Shown one piece after another: positions 1 to 9,711 of a DNA stretch of 64,000 nt (position 1 is its first letter; each line of letters opens with the position of its first letter). The notes under the pieces were generated by a model. That model was not told the DNA's origin. It searched no databases and worked only from the letters and a program-made list of their open reading frames with translations. The DNA is taken from contig OZ023268.1 in NCBI GenBank assembly GCA_964006375.1, positions 87,796,358 through 87,860,357 on the forward strand, read 5' to 3'. A program made the position numbers and the translations under genes. The stretch comes from Tillus elongatus (taxonomy: Eukaryota > Arthropoda > Insecta > Coleoptera > Cleridae).

Positions 1-259
1 TAATCTCGATAGGGTTGGACGCTAAACAGACGTAGGTATGTCTAATTTTAAGCGGGACTGTACCTGTTTGAAACGTACAATATGAGAAATACAGAAAGTG
101 ATATTTACTAAACTCACTAAAAAAACTAACCTGCGAAATCATCGGTAATAAAAATGATAGATCTAATAACTTATCAGTATCGTTCTCATTTTTTGACCAG
201 GTTTTGATACTTGCAGAGAACATTGTCGCATGCTAAAATTTAGCGCTTTTAAAAGCAAA

Positions 260-425
260 CATTGTCCCGGTATTATAAAATAAATGGGACAGGTCTGACA
301 TCTACAAAATTGTTAGTTGATTGTACTAGTGTCTCCATCTATAACATTTTGTGCTAACTAGAGCTGTTGTGATAACATACTACCTGGTTCCGCACCGAGA
401 TGGCGTCCCTGTCTACGTTCTGACA
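260..425 (+). repeat. Diverged copy of the foldback-family repeat module
   Basis: This stretch keeps the order of blocks found in the 307-bp foldback unit at 6645-7741. There is a 'ttgt' plus 'gggaca/gggcca' block, an 'aaattgttagtt' block, a 'tctc..tat' block, then 'ataacatactacctggttccgc' split by substitutions and a 'gatggcg' block in place of 'aggtggcg'. It is more diverged than the other copies and I see no flanking duplication. The rest of 1-600 is AT-rich with no gene that I can recognise. Confidence 0.5.
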
Positions 426-599
426 TGTTGCAATAATGCTTCTCACTTCCATTGTTTACATTTTTTAATTTCGAATAACATTATTTTTCTTTGATCAAAA
501 GACTTGAAAATTGGCATAGAGCCATGTATGTCTATGTTCTTTTAAGTTGTAAATTTTCGTTTCAATAACTTGAGGAATTTGAGAGATATTGCATTTTAA

Positions 600-725
600 A
601 AATATTTTTTAATTTTTTGTTAAGAACAATTGGGCGTTCAGATCTGATGAACGAGCTCCTCCAACCCATTGACAAAATAAGGGTAATTCTCAAATATGGT
701 CCAAATCAGTGAAGTATTTTTTGAG

Positions 726-767
<42 letters not shown>

Positions 768-880
768 TTTAGCTGACCATGGAAATGGGTTCCAGGGGCC
801 CTAATTCGCGCTCATTTGAAGAAAATTTCGAAAGTCTCACCACTGATACCTCCTTATTAGTGAATTTTCTTAATGAAGAG
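600..880 (+). repeat. AT-rich repeat module (family A) with a TA tract
   Basis: The right flank of the TA tract (770-880) reads 'gaaatgggttccaggggcc' followed by 'aattcgcgctcatttgaa', the arrangement also seen right of the tracts at 19030 and 49582 and inverted left of those at 45467 and 46406. The left flank resembles the 'gagttat' block of the other copies. It is non-coding. Confidence 0.6.
727..764. repeat. (TA)n microsatellite, about 19 units
   Basis: Uninterrupted TA dinucleotides inside a family A module. Confidence 0.95.
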
Positions 881-1079
881 ACTACTTATGCGGTTATTAT
901 ATTCATTATCTATCCTTGACAAGGGTCTGAATTCTGATCACAAGCCAGCAACGGTAGAAGCACCACGTTTAAGATGACGATGCACGTGGTAATTGTTTAT
1001 AAACCACTGTTAGCTGGAGACTTCAATGTTTTCATCAAGTGTTTAGTCGATGGCCTTGATGACCTAACCAACTTTAGAA

Positions 1080-2760
1080 TAATCTACGTGTCAGGTGGTT
1101 TTAACGTTGATATGATGAAGAAGAAATAATTTTATTGGTTGAAATGATGTATTCATATGACATATCTTCTGCTTTTGATGAACCCAACCATACAGTTGCC
1201 AAGAGAGACGTTATCAGGGATAAAGCTGAAGACAGTTTTAAAAGTTTCAGTGGTATATATCTAGGTTGTTTTGAGCTTTGCGCTCATCGGAAAACTGTAT
1301 GTTTGACCTGTCAGGAAAAGGTTTGGACAGAAAGCCAGAAGACTGGATTTATGACGGCTGTCAATATGACAAAGGCTATTTGCCCAGTTATCAACAGGAA
1401 GTAAGATAGAACAACAAAAATTAAAATTAAGAATCTTTTCAGCGAAACAAAAGCAGATAGTTTCAATGAGCAGATACTTTTCGAATATTGGCAACGATAT
1501 ATTGATAGAGGTTAAGCTTTCACAGGAGAGAGCTCTGAAGCTGCTCGGTGCTCGGATATAATAAGAAGAAAAATATTAACTTACTGTTCGTCACTCCTAA
1601 AAGAAAGGAACATCAATATGACGTTAATAAGTTAAGAAATAAATACTCATCGGATATTTATAGGATAACAGCACATTTGCTCAAAGATAGATTTCCAATT
1701 GCCGCCGAAACTTTGACAATTATTTTTAATCAACGCCTGAAACAGGGTATCTTCTACAGGGTAGTAAAGAGGGCAAAGTGATAATCGAACACAAATCTGG
1801 TGATATAATGACAATTATCGTCCAATACCCATCTATCCAGATTATAGCCTGTGACATGACCAATAGGCATTTGACTGTGTTAAGGAGTAGCTTCCTTTTT
1901 TAGAAAAATGGAATAGTATGACAGTAGAGGCACTATATTTAATATTTTCAAATCTTATTTTTCCGAAATGAGTCACATGGTCCGCTAGAATAATGAGTTT
2001 TCTACTAAAATGACCGTCGATTTACGAGTGCCAGGTGGGTCCATATTAGTACCATTAATATTCATCATATGTACATATGGCTAACCTGTATATGTTCCTT
2101 CAGCTGTCACAAGTATACGCTGTTCACACCACCGACCGATGGTGGAGCTTAGAACGCGTACTGCGTCTATGGTTTCGCCGGCTCAGGAATGGTTCGGTGT
2201 TAACGGACTGAAACTCAATGCGGATAACACTCAGAGGTTGTTTTTGAATACTCGCAAAAGAAGGAGTGTTCGTTGAAACTACTTGGAGTCGCTTTAAAAA
2301 GCATACCTACGTGGTCAGTCACATATCTTCAATGGCGATAAAACTGTGTGCCGCCATATATGTCATTCGAAACGTGAGAGGAGTTGCTGATGAAAACATG
2401 CGAACTGGCCTATTATAAAATCTTTCACTCCGTGGCCAGATACCATATAGGCACTTATATGAGGTTGCAGCTCAGAAATCCACTATGTGCTTCTGAAGCA
2501 GAGACATGTCATAAGAGCTCTTTGTGGTGTACCTGGGATAACCAGTTGTAGAGTACTTTTCTGAGAAACGACATATGGTAATCGTGGTGGCTATTTATAT
2601 TCGCATTCCTAAAGTGTATCCAAGACAACAAAACATATTTTTTGAAGAAGCTTTAAGCTCCGAACCACATAGCTATTATACGCAAGGAGGAGGTGGTGCT
2701 ACGTCACAGGATCAACAGAACTCAACTCGGTAATAATGATATATGTATGCATCAAACTGT
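1080..2760 (+). pseudogene. Decayed Jockey/CR1-like LINE reverse transcriptase
   Basis: No frame is intact. Around 1620-1780 the translation resembles the RT finger region (S-S-D-I-Y-R-I, then A-A-E-T-L-T-I-I-F-N-Q-R-L-K-Q-G-I-F). Shortly after 1800 another frame reads a degraded N-Y-R-P-I-P-I-Y-P box. Around 2185-2260 a further frame reads W-F-G-V-N-G-L-K-L-N-A-D-N-T-Q, the palm segment after the catalytic loop, and 2690-2730 looks like the end of the thumb region. The catalytic aspartate box itself is not recognisable. The element belongs by motif to the Jockey/CR1 group of non-LTR retrotransposons. It is an old, inactive copy cut by many frameshifts and stops. The stretch 2760-3350 shows no gene. 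Confidence 0.6.
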
Positions 2761-3408
2761 ATAACAAGTTACCAATACATATAAAGCAACAAAAAACAAC
2801 ATTATATATATATATAGAGATGGAACATTTTTGAGGCGTGTAAAAGCATCATTGTTGAAATATTATTTTTATAGGGTAGTCCCTCTGTGATTTTATAGTT
2901 TCTGCGCTTTTATTGGCAATTTGTGTGCGTGGATTTCATTTATAGCGTTATTTGGTATCTGTGCTATTTGTCATTAAAATGGTTATTTTACATGTGGTTT
3001 TTGCTACATATTCGTTTTTAACTTTTCTCATATTGTATGTTTACAAATATCTTTTATACGATGACTGTTTTTTATGATAACTTGACATGACATGTAATTT
3101 ATTATTGGCTAGTAAGGATTGATTCGTTTATTGATTGAATCTGTGTCCAGTTTAAAAATATGTTAACTTTTCAAGCCGGGTTATTACTGTGGATACATTT
3201 GGGTACATTTCTATAACCAGAAACAAAGCAGTGATCGATGGAATGAAGATACTTCGGTTTTCCAAGGCCTAAGATATCCCATGTTCAAAAATCTGCTAGA
3301 TAAGTTTTTGCTTCAGTGTCCTGGGATTGTCATGGAGTAATCATGATTGACTCCATCATCATCATCATCAATCAGCCCTCTGCGTCCACTGCTGGACATA
3401 GGCCTCTC

Positions 3409-4258
3409 CTAGTTGAGTCCATTCTTTTCTGTCTTGAGCGCTACGAATCCAGTTTTTTGTAATTTTTGTAATGTTGTCTGTCCAGCGAGTTGGTGGTCTT
3501 GCCCTGTCTCTTTTATCGGATCTAAGTCTTCATTTAAGTAATCGTTTTGTCCACCTGTCATCTTGCATGCGAGCCACATGTCCCGTCCACTTCCATTTGA
3601 GTTTTGCACGTGTACGACCACATCAGTCATTCCTGTTCTTCTGCTTAATTCTTCATTTCTAATGTGGTCACGTAACGAAACGCCAAGCATCGACCTCTCC
3701 ATTTTGCGCTGTGTTACTTTTAGTTTCTTAGCAGAAGCGTTGGTAAGGGTTAGTGTTTCGGCGCCGTAGGTCATAACCGGTAGAACACATTGGTTGAAAA
3801 CTGTTCTTTTCAAGCATATTAGAAGGTTGCCTCTGAAAACGTCTCGAAGTTTGCCGTAAGCGGCCCAGGAGAGTATAGCACTTCTGTTTATCTCGCATGT
3901 TTGGTTGACTTTGGATATGATTATCTCGTGGCCCAAATATGTGTATTTGTCTACCCATTCCACCTCAGAGTTTTCAATAATTAGGTTGTTACTAGGGACG
4001 AGGTTTGGCATAAATTTTGTTTTTCCGATGTTCATTTTTAGACCTACTGTTGCACAGGTCTCCTGAAGTTCCTGTAGCATCGCTCTAATATCTTCCAAGT
4101 TGTCAGCCAGTAAGACAATGTCGTCTGCAAATCGTAAGTTTGACAGACTTTGGCCGTCTATTCTTAGACCTTTCTGGTCCCAATCTAGCTTCTTGAACAC
4201 ATATTCCAGGACGGTGATAAACAGTTTTGGAGACATCGAATCTCCCTGGCGTACCCCT
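3409..4258 (-). pseudogene. RTE-like reverse transcriptase, palm/thumb and C-terminal part
   Basis: The frame 4236-3409 (275 codons) starts in the R-Q-G-D-S-M-S-P-K-L-F box. It carries the catalytic F-A-D-D-I-V-L-L motif at about residues 36-43, then K-M-N-I-G-K-T-K-F-M, Y-T-Y-L-G-H-E-I and the C-terminal R-D-H-I-R-N-E-E-L region typical of RTE/L2-like enzymes. The box just upstream of 4236 is still readable to about 4258. The protein copied element RNA onto nicked target DNA. The usual distal tryptophan-rich C-terminus is altered by a frameshift near 3600. It is a continuation of the fragment at 4316-4851. Confidence 0.75.
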
Positions 4259-4284
4259 CTCCAATTTTTATAGGATTCGTGTTT

Positions 4285-4310
4285 TCATGTAGTTTTACCA
4301 CAAGAGTAGC

Positions 4311-4381
<71 letters not shown>

Positions 4382-4851
4382 ATTGTATTGTAAATTAGTG
4401 TGGTGTAGCGATAGTCAATACAACATGCTTCTAGGGACTGCAACACTGTGTTCAGCTCCACAGTGTCGAAAGTCTTATGGAAATCCACAAAAGCAAGGAC
4501 AAGAGGTCTGCCATATTCGATGGTCTTTTCAATCACTGTTTTGATGCTCTGGAGATGATCATTGGTTCCAAACCCACTTCGAAAACCGGCTTGTTCCACT
4601 GGCTGGACGAAGTCCAACTTCTTTTCAAGTCGTGTGGTAATTATTCTAGTAAATAATTTGTAGAGGTGGCTAAGTAAAATTATCGGCCTGTAATTTTCTA
4701 GGTTCGAGATGTCTCCTTTCTTGTGGACCAGTATTACGATTGTGTTGTGCCACTTTTCTGGTATCGTACTATTGAAGAGACAAAGGTTGAAAAGAGATTT
4801 GATTTTTTGGAGCAAGCAAGGACCACCAATCCTTATCGCATCGGAAACCAC
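4285..4851 (-). pseudogene. RTE-like reverse transcriptase, finger and first palm part
   Basis: The frame shows W-H-N-T-I-V-I-L-V-H-K-K-G-D at about residues 34-47, N-Y-R-P-I-I-L-L-S, a Q-A-G-F-R-S-G-F box and the first catalytic aspartate box A-F-V-D-F-H-K-T-F-D-T-V. These are RT motifs 1 to 3 or A in order. After Y-R-Y-T-T-L-I-Y-N-T the frame runs into the TA tract and reads as alternating Tyr-Ile, which is an artefact of the repeat. The domain continues at 4258-3409. Confidence 0.8.
4314..4378. repeat. (TA)n microsatellite inside the RTE RT coding region
   Basis: About 32 TA units lie between two halves of one RT domain. The coding sequence resumes on both sides without an obvious target duplication, so the tract looks like expansion of a short TATA run in the gene rather than an inserted element. 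Confidence 0.9.
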
Positions 4852-5414
4852 GCAGTCTTCTCCGGGCGATTTTTGATTTTTTTTTTCAGGGCTAGTTTAA
4901 TCTCATCTAGTGATATTTCCAGCAGTATTTCCGAGCCTTGGTTAACCACACGTTTTTTACGGGTTAATATGTCAGATTCTGGATGTAGACTTATATCACT
5001 TTGGCTTTTATATAGCATTCCATAAAACTCTTCCACCATATTTAGAATATCTTTCCTGTTCGTTGATGTGTGCCCTTGTGCATTTTTAAGTTTTATTATT
5101 TGTCTCTTTCCATTGTCAAGCTTTCTACGTAGAACTTTCATGCCCTTGTTGTTCTCTATGGTATCTTTGATATGGTTGTGTCTAAAAGCTCTTACGTCGC
5201 ATTTTGAAATTTGTTTATTTATTTCTCTTAATTCTCCTTCACACGCATAGCTTTTTGACCTCATATCCCTTCTTTTTTCTATGAGCAGTTTGGTCTCTCT
5301 GCTTAGTTTTTCTTCCCTTTGATTTGTTGAGCAGTGCCGACTTTGGGCTTCAGTTATTGTGGTTGTGATGATATTATTCAGTTTGTTGATGTCGTTACCA
5401 ATGGTGTGTTCCAT
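4833..5414 (-). pseudogene. RTE-like LINE linker between endonuclease and reverse transcriptase
   Basis: A 193-codon charged frame sits between the endonuclease and RT parts, with a basic helix rich in Lys/Arg and N-R-K-D-I-L-N-M-V-E-E-F-Y near its middle, a sequence style common just before RTE RT domains. It overlaps the RT frame start by a frameshift at about 4840. No catalytic residue is expected here. Confidence 0.6.
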
Positions 5415-5639
5415 TTCAGCCTTGGTTATTTAGTGGTGATCCATTGTTCAAAGCTATCTACATCTGCTGGATTTATTAGTAAATTTGATTTATTGCTCTT
5501 TTGGATCATTTTTTGTCGTTCTCTTTGCCAATGTCAATAGCTACTTTTGCTCGAACAAGCCTGTGGTCGCTCCCAGTAGCAAACTTATTTAGGACAGTTA
5601 CGTCTTTTATTGTGTGTTTTTTATCTGTGATGATAAAGT

Positions 5640-6425
5640 CTATTTCGTTTCTTGTTTTCCCCTCGGGGCTTTTCCACGTCCATCTTTTAATTGTTTTTTG
5701 TAGAAAAAGCCGCCCATCTGAAACAGATTATTTTGTAGTAGAAAGCTGAGCAGTGTTTCTCCTCGATCATTTCTACCTTTTAAGCCAAAGTCTCTAAGTG
5801 CTTCCTCACTTTGATTCATTTTTCTGCCTATTTTGGCATTGAAATCACCGCATATTAGAGCAAAGTGCTCTGGGTATTCGTTTAGAGCAGTGTTAATGTC
5901 CTCATAGAACAGGTATATCTCCTCATCGTCATGATCCATTGAAGGGGCGTATACTTGTATGAGCTTAATATTGTATCTGGTCTTGAGTTTTATAATCAAA
6001 GAGATAACTCGTGTTGATATTTTATTTAGTGACACGATGCTTGATTTGTGTCGCTTGTGTATCAGAAATCATGTTCCTCCGCAGGAGCTCTCTTCTTCAC
6101 CCACGCTATAGAATATGTGCCCAGATTTAAGGACTGAGATGTTCGCCTCGTCTTTTACTTCACTTAGTCCGACAACGTCCCATTTTATACGTTCCAACTT
6201 GCCTTCTGGTTCCATTAATATTTCATTTGTTGACAACGATCGGGTATTGTAGGTAGCAAATGCAGTATTTTGTTGTTGGTACGTTTGTTACTCATTGCCA
6301 TATGTTTGACACATAACCCCCCCCCCCCAGAATCATTGGGGCAGACTGAGTTGTTGTCAGTGCGAGATTTTGAAAATACTTTTCTACTCGCCTGGGGTAG
6401 TTCAGTTTTTACATCTGGCATGATC
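5640..6425 (-). pseudogene. RTE-like LINE apurinic/apyrimidinic-type endonuclease
   Basis: The frame 6035-5640 (131 codons) contains I-Q-V-Y-A-P, the catalytic segment L-I-C-G-D-F-N-A-K-I-G at about residues 60-70 and R-G-E-T-L-L-S-F. Upstream, 6200-6036 in another frame, reads a V-G-L-S-E-V-K segment, the first endonuclease box. At least one stop or frameshift separates them. The enzyme nicked target DNA to prime reverse transcription. The conserved histidine box near the end is lost or out of frame. Confidence 0.75.
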
Positions 6426-6578
6426 ATAGGGGGTATTTAGCCATAAAACACCACGTTGGCTAGACGTCTTGGTGACTTTGGAACTTCAGCCGCCCATTCT
6501 GGGTCAGACGCTGTTCGTAGCCGCCCATACTGGGTCAGATGCTACTGTACCTGTTGGTCTGCGAGAGGTATTTCATTT

Positions 6579-6589
6579 CCCTCCTACCA
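6579..6589 (+). repeat. 11-bp target site duplication, left copy
   Basis: CCCTCCTACCA here is repeated exactly at 7742-7752, on the other side of the foldback-like element. Both copies lie in the 5' part of the RTE-like LINE. Confidence 0.85.
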
Positions 6590-7741
6590 CACTAAGTGAG
6601 TGGCGAACGTGTCGCCACCTAGTTCGGAACCAAGTACTATGTGGCGGAACTAGGTGGCGACACGTTCGCCACTCACTTAGTGTTTTAAGACTGGCTATAC
6701 GATAGCCGTGTTATTTTTGGTGCATTTTTGCTGCAATTAGTATGCCGTACTGAAGAGCTCTAATGAGAGCGAAACCGGTCTACGGTTCTAATTGTTGCGA
6801 GAATGCATCTAGTCTTACATACTTTGTCCCTATATTGGGGTAGAAATGGGCCAGGGCTAACATTTTTTTAAATTGTTAGTTAGTTGTATACCGTCTCTAT
6901 TTTTAATACTCTGTATTATTTGGAGCGGGCGTGACAACATAGTACTTGGTTCCGAACTAGGTGGCGACACGTTCGCCACTCACTTAGTGTTTTAAGACTG
7001 GCTATACGATAGCCGTGTTATTTTTGGTGCATTTTTGCTGCAATTAGTATGCCGTACTGAAGAGCTCTAATGAGAGCGAAACCGGTCTACGGTTCTAATT
7101 GTTGCGAGAATGCATCTAGTCTTACATACTTTGTCCCTATATTGGGGTAGAAATGGGCCAGGGCTAACAATTTTTTAAATTGTTAGTTAGTTGTATACCG
7201 TCTCTATTTTTAATACTCTGTATTATTTGGAGCGGGCGTGACAACATAGTACTTGGTTCCGAACTAGGTGGCGACACGTTCGCCACTCACTTAGTGTTTT
7301 AAGACTGGCTATACGATAGCCGTGTTATTTTTGGTGCATTTTTGCTGCAATTAGTATGCCGTACTGAAGAGCTCTAATGAGAGCGAAACCGGTCTACGGT
7401 TCTAATTGTTGCGAGAATGCATCTAGTCTTACATACTTTGTCCCTATATTGGGGTAGAAATGGGCCAGGGCTAACAATTTTTTAAATTGTTAGTTAGTTG
7501 TATACCGTCTCTATTTTTAATACTCTGTATTATTTGGAGCGGGCGTGACAACATAGTACTTGGTTCCGAACTAGGTGGCGACACGTTCGCCACTCACTTA
7601 GTGTTTTAAGACTGGCTATACGATAGCCGTGTTATTTTTGGTGCATTTTTGCTGCAATTAGTATGCCGTACTGAAGAGCTCTAATGAGAGCGAAACCGGT
7701 CTACGGTTCTAATTGTTGCGAGAATGCATCTAGTCTTACAT
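6590..7741. mobile_element. Foldback-like element made of 307-bp tandem units (copy 1)
   Basis: The element starts CACTAAGTGAGTGG and ends TCTTACAT, and an exact 11-bp duplication flanks it. The first 40 bases are inverted relative to the rest: 6591-6630 is the reverse complement of 6650-6690. From 6647 the same unit repeats with period 307 (anchors at 6647, 6954, 7261 and 7568), about 3.6 nearly identical copies. There is no coding frame. The inverted opening, modular tandem arms and 11-bp duplication resemble foldback elements, some of which are mobilised by Mutator-type transposases. No transposase is present, so this copy is non-autonomous. Confidence 0.75.
6645..7741 (+). repeat. 307-bp tandem repeat array
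   Basis: Units begin 'gaactaggtggcgacacg' at 6647, 6954, 7261 and 7568; the last is cut at about 174 bp. Inside each unit are short perfect hairpins: GGCTAT-acg-ATAGCC, GCTCT-aatg-AGAGC and ACCG-gtcta-CGGT. Copies are almost identical, which points to recent amplification or homogenisation. Confidence 0.95.
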
Positions 7742-7752
7742 CCCTCCTACCA
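7742..7752 (+). repeat. 11-bp target site duplication, right copy
   Basis: Exact repeat of 6579-6589. Confidence 0.85.
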
Positions 7753-7859
7753 TTCATATCTGACAGGCATTCCTCTATCCGCCACCTGAGGACGCACCCT
7801 CTAGGGGTTACAGGTTCCCCGAGTGATGATTGACTTACTAGATAAGAATAGAATAATAA

Positions 7860-8398
7860 CTGGTAATTATTATTCAATGTTATTTAGCGCTCCACGAATT
7901 TTTTTTGAAAAAAGCATGGAAATCTAAGGAGTTTTATTTTACAATACCTACAAACCAAATGTATCCATAGCAACATATAAATAACATGTCCTGAGTTAGG
8001 GCTCTAAATAGTTCAGCAATCCACTTATTACCAGATGTAGCTTTGTCTGACTATCATATATTTTCTTAGAAAAAGTTTAAAACGTCCTTAATCTCCGCTT
8101 TCGGACTTAAACAATTTTTCTATGAGCGCGAATTGCAACCCCCGAAATCCATATCCGAGCTCATAAACAAAATTAAACCACATATCTGAGGTTTTAAAAA
8201 GATATGTTAATTTTTGTGAATTACTGTTGTGCTGGCAATAGCCTGTAAAGTATGGTTTATTTGCAAATGGTGACTTATATGTTGAAATAAAGCTCTAGTC
8301 TATTGTTTTTATATCCTTGGGTTTTAGTAAATGCCTGTTACATGGATAAATCGCCAAATATAATATTTTTAAAATATATATTTTTTAATTTTAAATAG
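7860..8398. other. Intergenic or intronic sequence, nothing recognised
   Basis: AT-rich sequence leading to the acceptor at 8397-8398. I see no exon with a compatible phase and no clear repeat in it. Confidence 0.4.
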
Positions 8399-8524
8399 AG
8401 AAAATAAAAAGGGAAATTAGCAAGCAAGAAGTAACGAAAGAAAAGCAGTTAAAAATAATTAAGAGGAGAAAGACTTCCAAGGAAGAAATAATCGCAGAAC
8501 CAGAAGCTCTAAAGTCAGTATCAC
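8399..8524 (+). CDS. QRICH2: QRICH2-like gene, first exon seen (lysine-rich)
   Basis: The acceptor ...tttaaatAG and donor c|GTAAGT bound 126 nt. The frame (first full codon at 8401) encodes a strongly basic helix with many Lys, Arg and Glu, including a K-I-I-K-R-R-K-T-S-K-E-E run. It starts with two bases of a codon and ends with one, so it needs a preceding exon ending in phase 1, which I did not find. It joins exon 18257 in frame (C + CC). Membership in this gene is supported only by phase and strand, because the sequence itself is not a recognised domain. Confidence 0.6.
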
Positions 8525-8529
8525 GTAAG

Positions 8530-9700
8530 TATAAACATAAACATAAAATTTTGCGTATTAATATGCCAAAGAAACACACTTTACACACATTCTTTTATGA
8601 AATGGTTCCTGAAATATGATGCCTATGTCATCAAGCAATTGATGAATGCGGCACGTGATGGGCACTTACTCGCTTCTTGAATATTTAGAGATTACATATC
8701 TTTGGAAATATGTCTGCCGAGAAAGCGTTCCAAAATTCAAACGCTCTAGGAAAGAATGATGATACGTACAAACTGTTCGACAAGCAATTTGACACAGAAG
8801 GCGTGAGATTTTAAACTAAAATGGGTTTTGCGATTAAGTGTCGCAAGCGGCGGTACTAACGGAGCAATTTTTGAGGAGAAATATCAATGGTAGTATGGAT
8901 AGAAGGGGCAGAGATACGCAATATTTCTTCTATAATCCATAGAATTAGTTTAACCGCGATAGATTATGTATCTTCTATATGCCAAACATTTCATGTTTAA
9001 ATTGAATCTAAGAAGCACCAGAAGGTTTTTGAAGCAGCAACCCAGACGTGTATACACTATTCCTACTGTGCCCGTATCTGTGATATGTACAGCGTCAAAA
9101 GCTGCTGTGATGAAAATAAACTTTTAATCCGAAACTGAAACCCAAGCTTATTTGCTACTGCTTTAGCAATATTGAAAACATGTAAGTGCCATCAAAGATG
9201 CTCTGCAAAAGTTATATCCAATGAAAAGGGGGTCGATTTCTGGTCAGTATTTTGCTAGTCCTCTGAACGTCAGGGCTTTGTAAGTTACATTTCGTAGAGA
9301 AGTTACAATAATTATGTATTTTCGGGGAATTAATTAAGCAGATCTGTAAATGCACAGCTAATAATTTCAGACAGGGACGTAGTTGTTTAAATCCTTACTA
9401 GTAATTAGAAGCACATATGGGGCGAGTCACATTTCCACTCGTTGGTGACCTACGTGATTTTAAAACAGAAGAAAGCTGCGGGAGGACCTACTATGTCGTA
9501 CATCGAGAACGATTTGCAGAGATATCTTTAAAACGCCGTGTAAATCTTTAAACTCATTATGTAATATCGATTTTTATATTATGTGGGATTCTCGACGACA
9601 TAATATTGACTCCTCGATTATTTACATTTTTTGTAATTAAAGGCCTTTGTAACTTCTACGGTTATGGAGTTCCCCATCCTTTCCATTCTTATCTTGAGCA
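8530..9700. other. Intron sequence, nothing recognised
   Basis: No frame, splice-bounded exon or known repeat stands out. Some stretches look like decayed coding sequence but no motif supports a call. Confidence 0.4.
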
Positions 9701-9711
9701 CTCTGTATATA

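Larger units (their letters stand above)
3350..7840 (-). mobile_element. RTE-like non-LTR retrotransposon, degraded, interrupted by a foldback element
   Basis: Read on the minus strand, an endonuclease (about 6420 to 5640) is followed by a linker (5414-4860), RT fingers and palm (4851-4316) and RT palm/thumb (4258-3409). The 3' tail at 3350-3375 is a short ATC/GAT trinucleotide repeat directly after the last codons, as in many RTE-clade elements. The 5' part is split at 6590-7741 by a foldback-like element; its own sequence resumes at 7742 with the duplicated target. A (TA)n tract interrupts the RT at 4314-4378. The element has frameshifts and is inactive. The clade call is from motif recall (FADD box, short tail). 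Confidence 0.7.

Noticed and set aside
6760..6810. Hammerhead-ribozyme-like core in the 307-bp unit (CTAATGA...GAAAC...CGGTT)
   Set aside because: The ACCG/CGGT stem fits stem III, but the invariant CUGAUGA is CUAAUGA, stem II has no room for pairing, and I find no stem I.
6590..7741. CRISPR-like or centromeric satellite array
   Set aside because: Units of 307 bp without spacers rule out CRISPR; target duplications and inverted head argue for a mobile element rather than a simple satellite.
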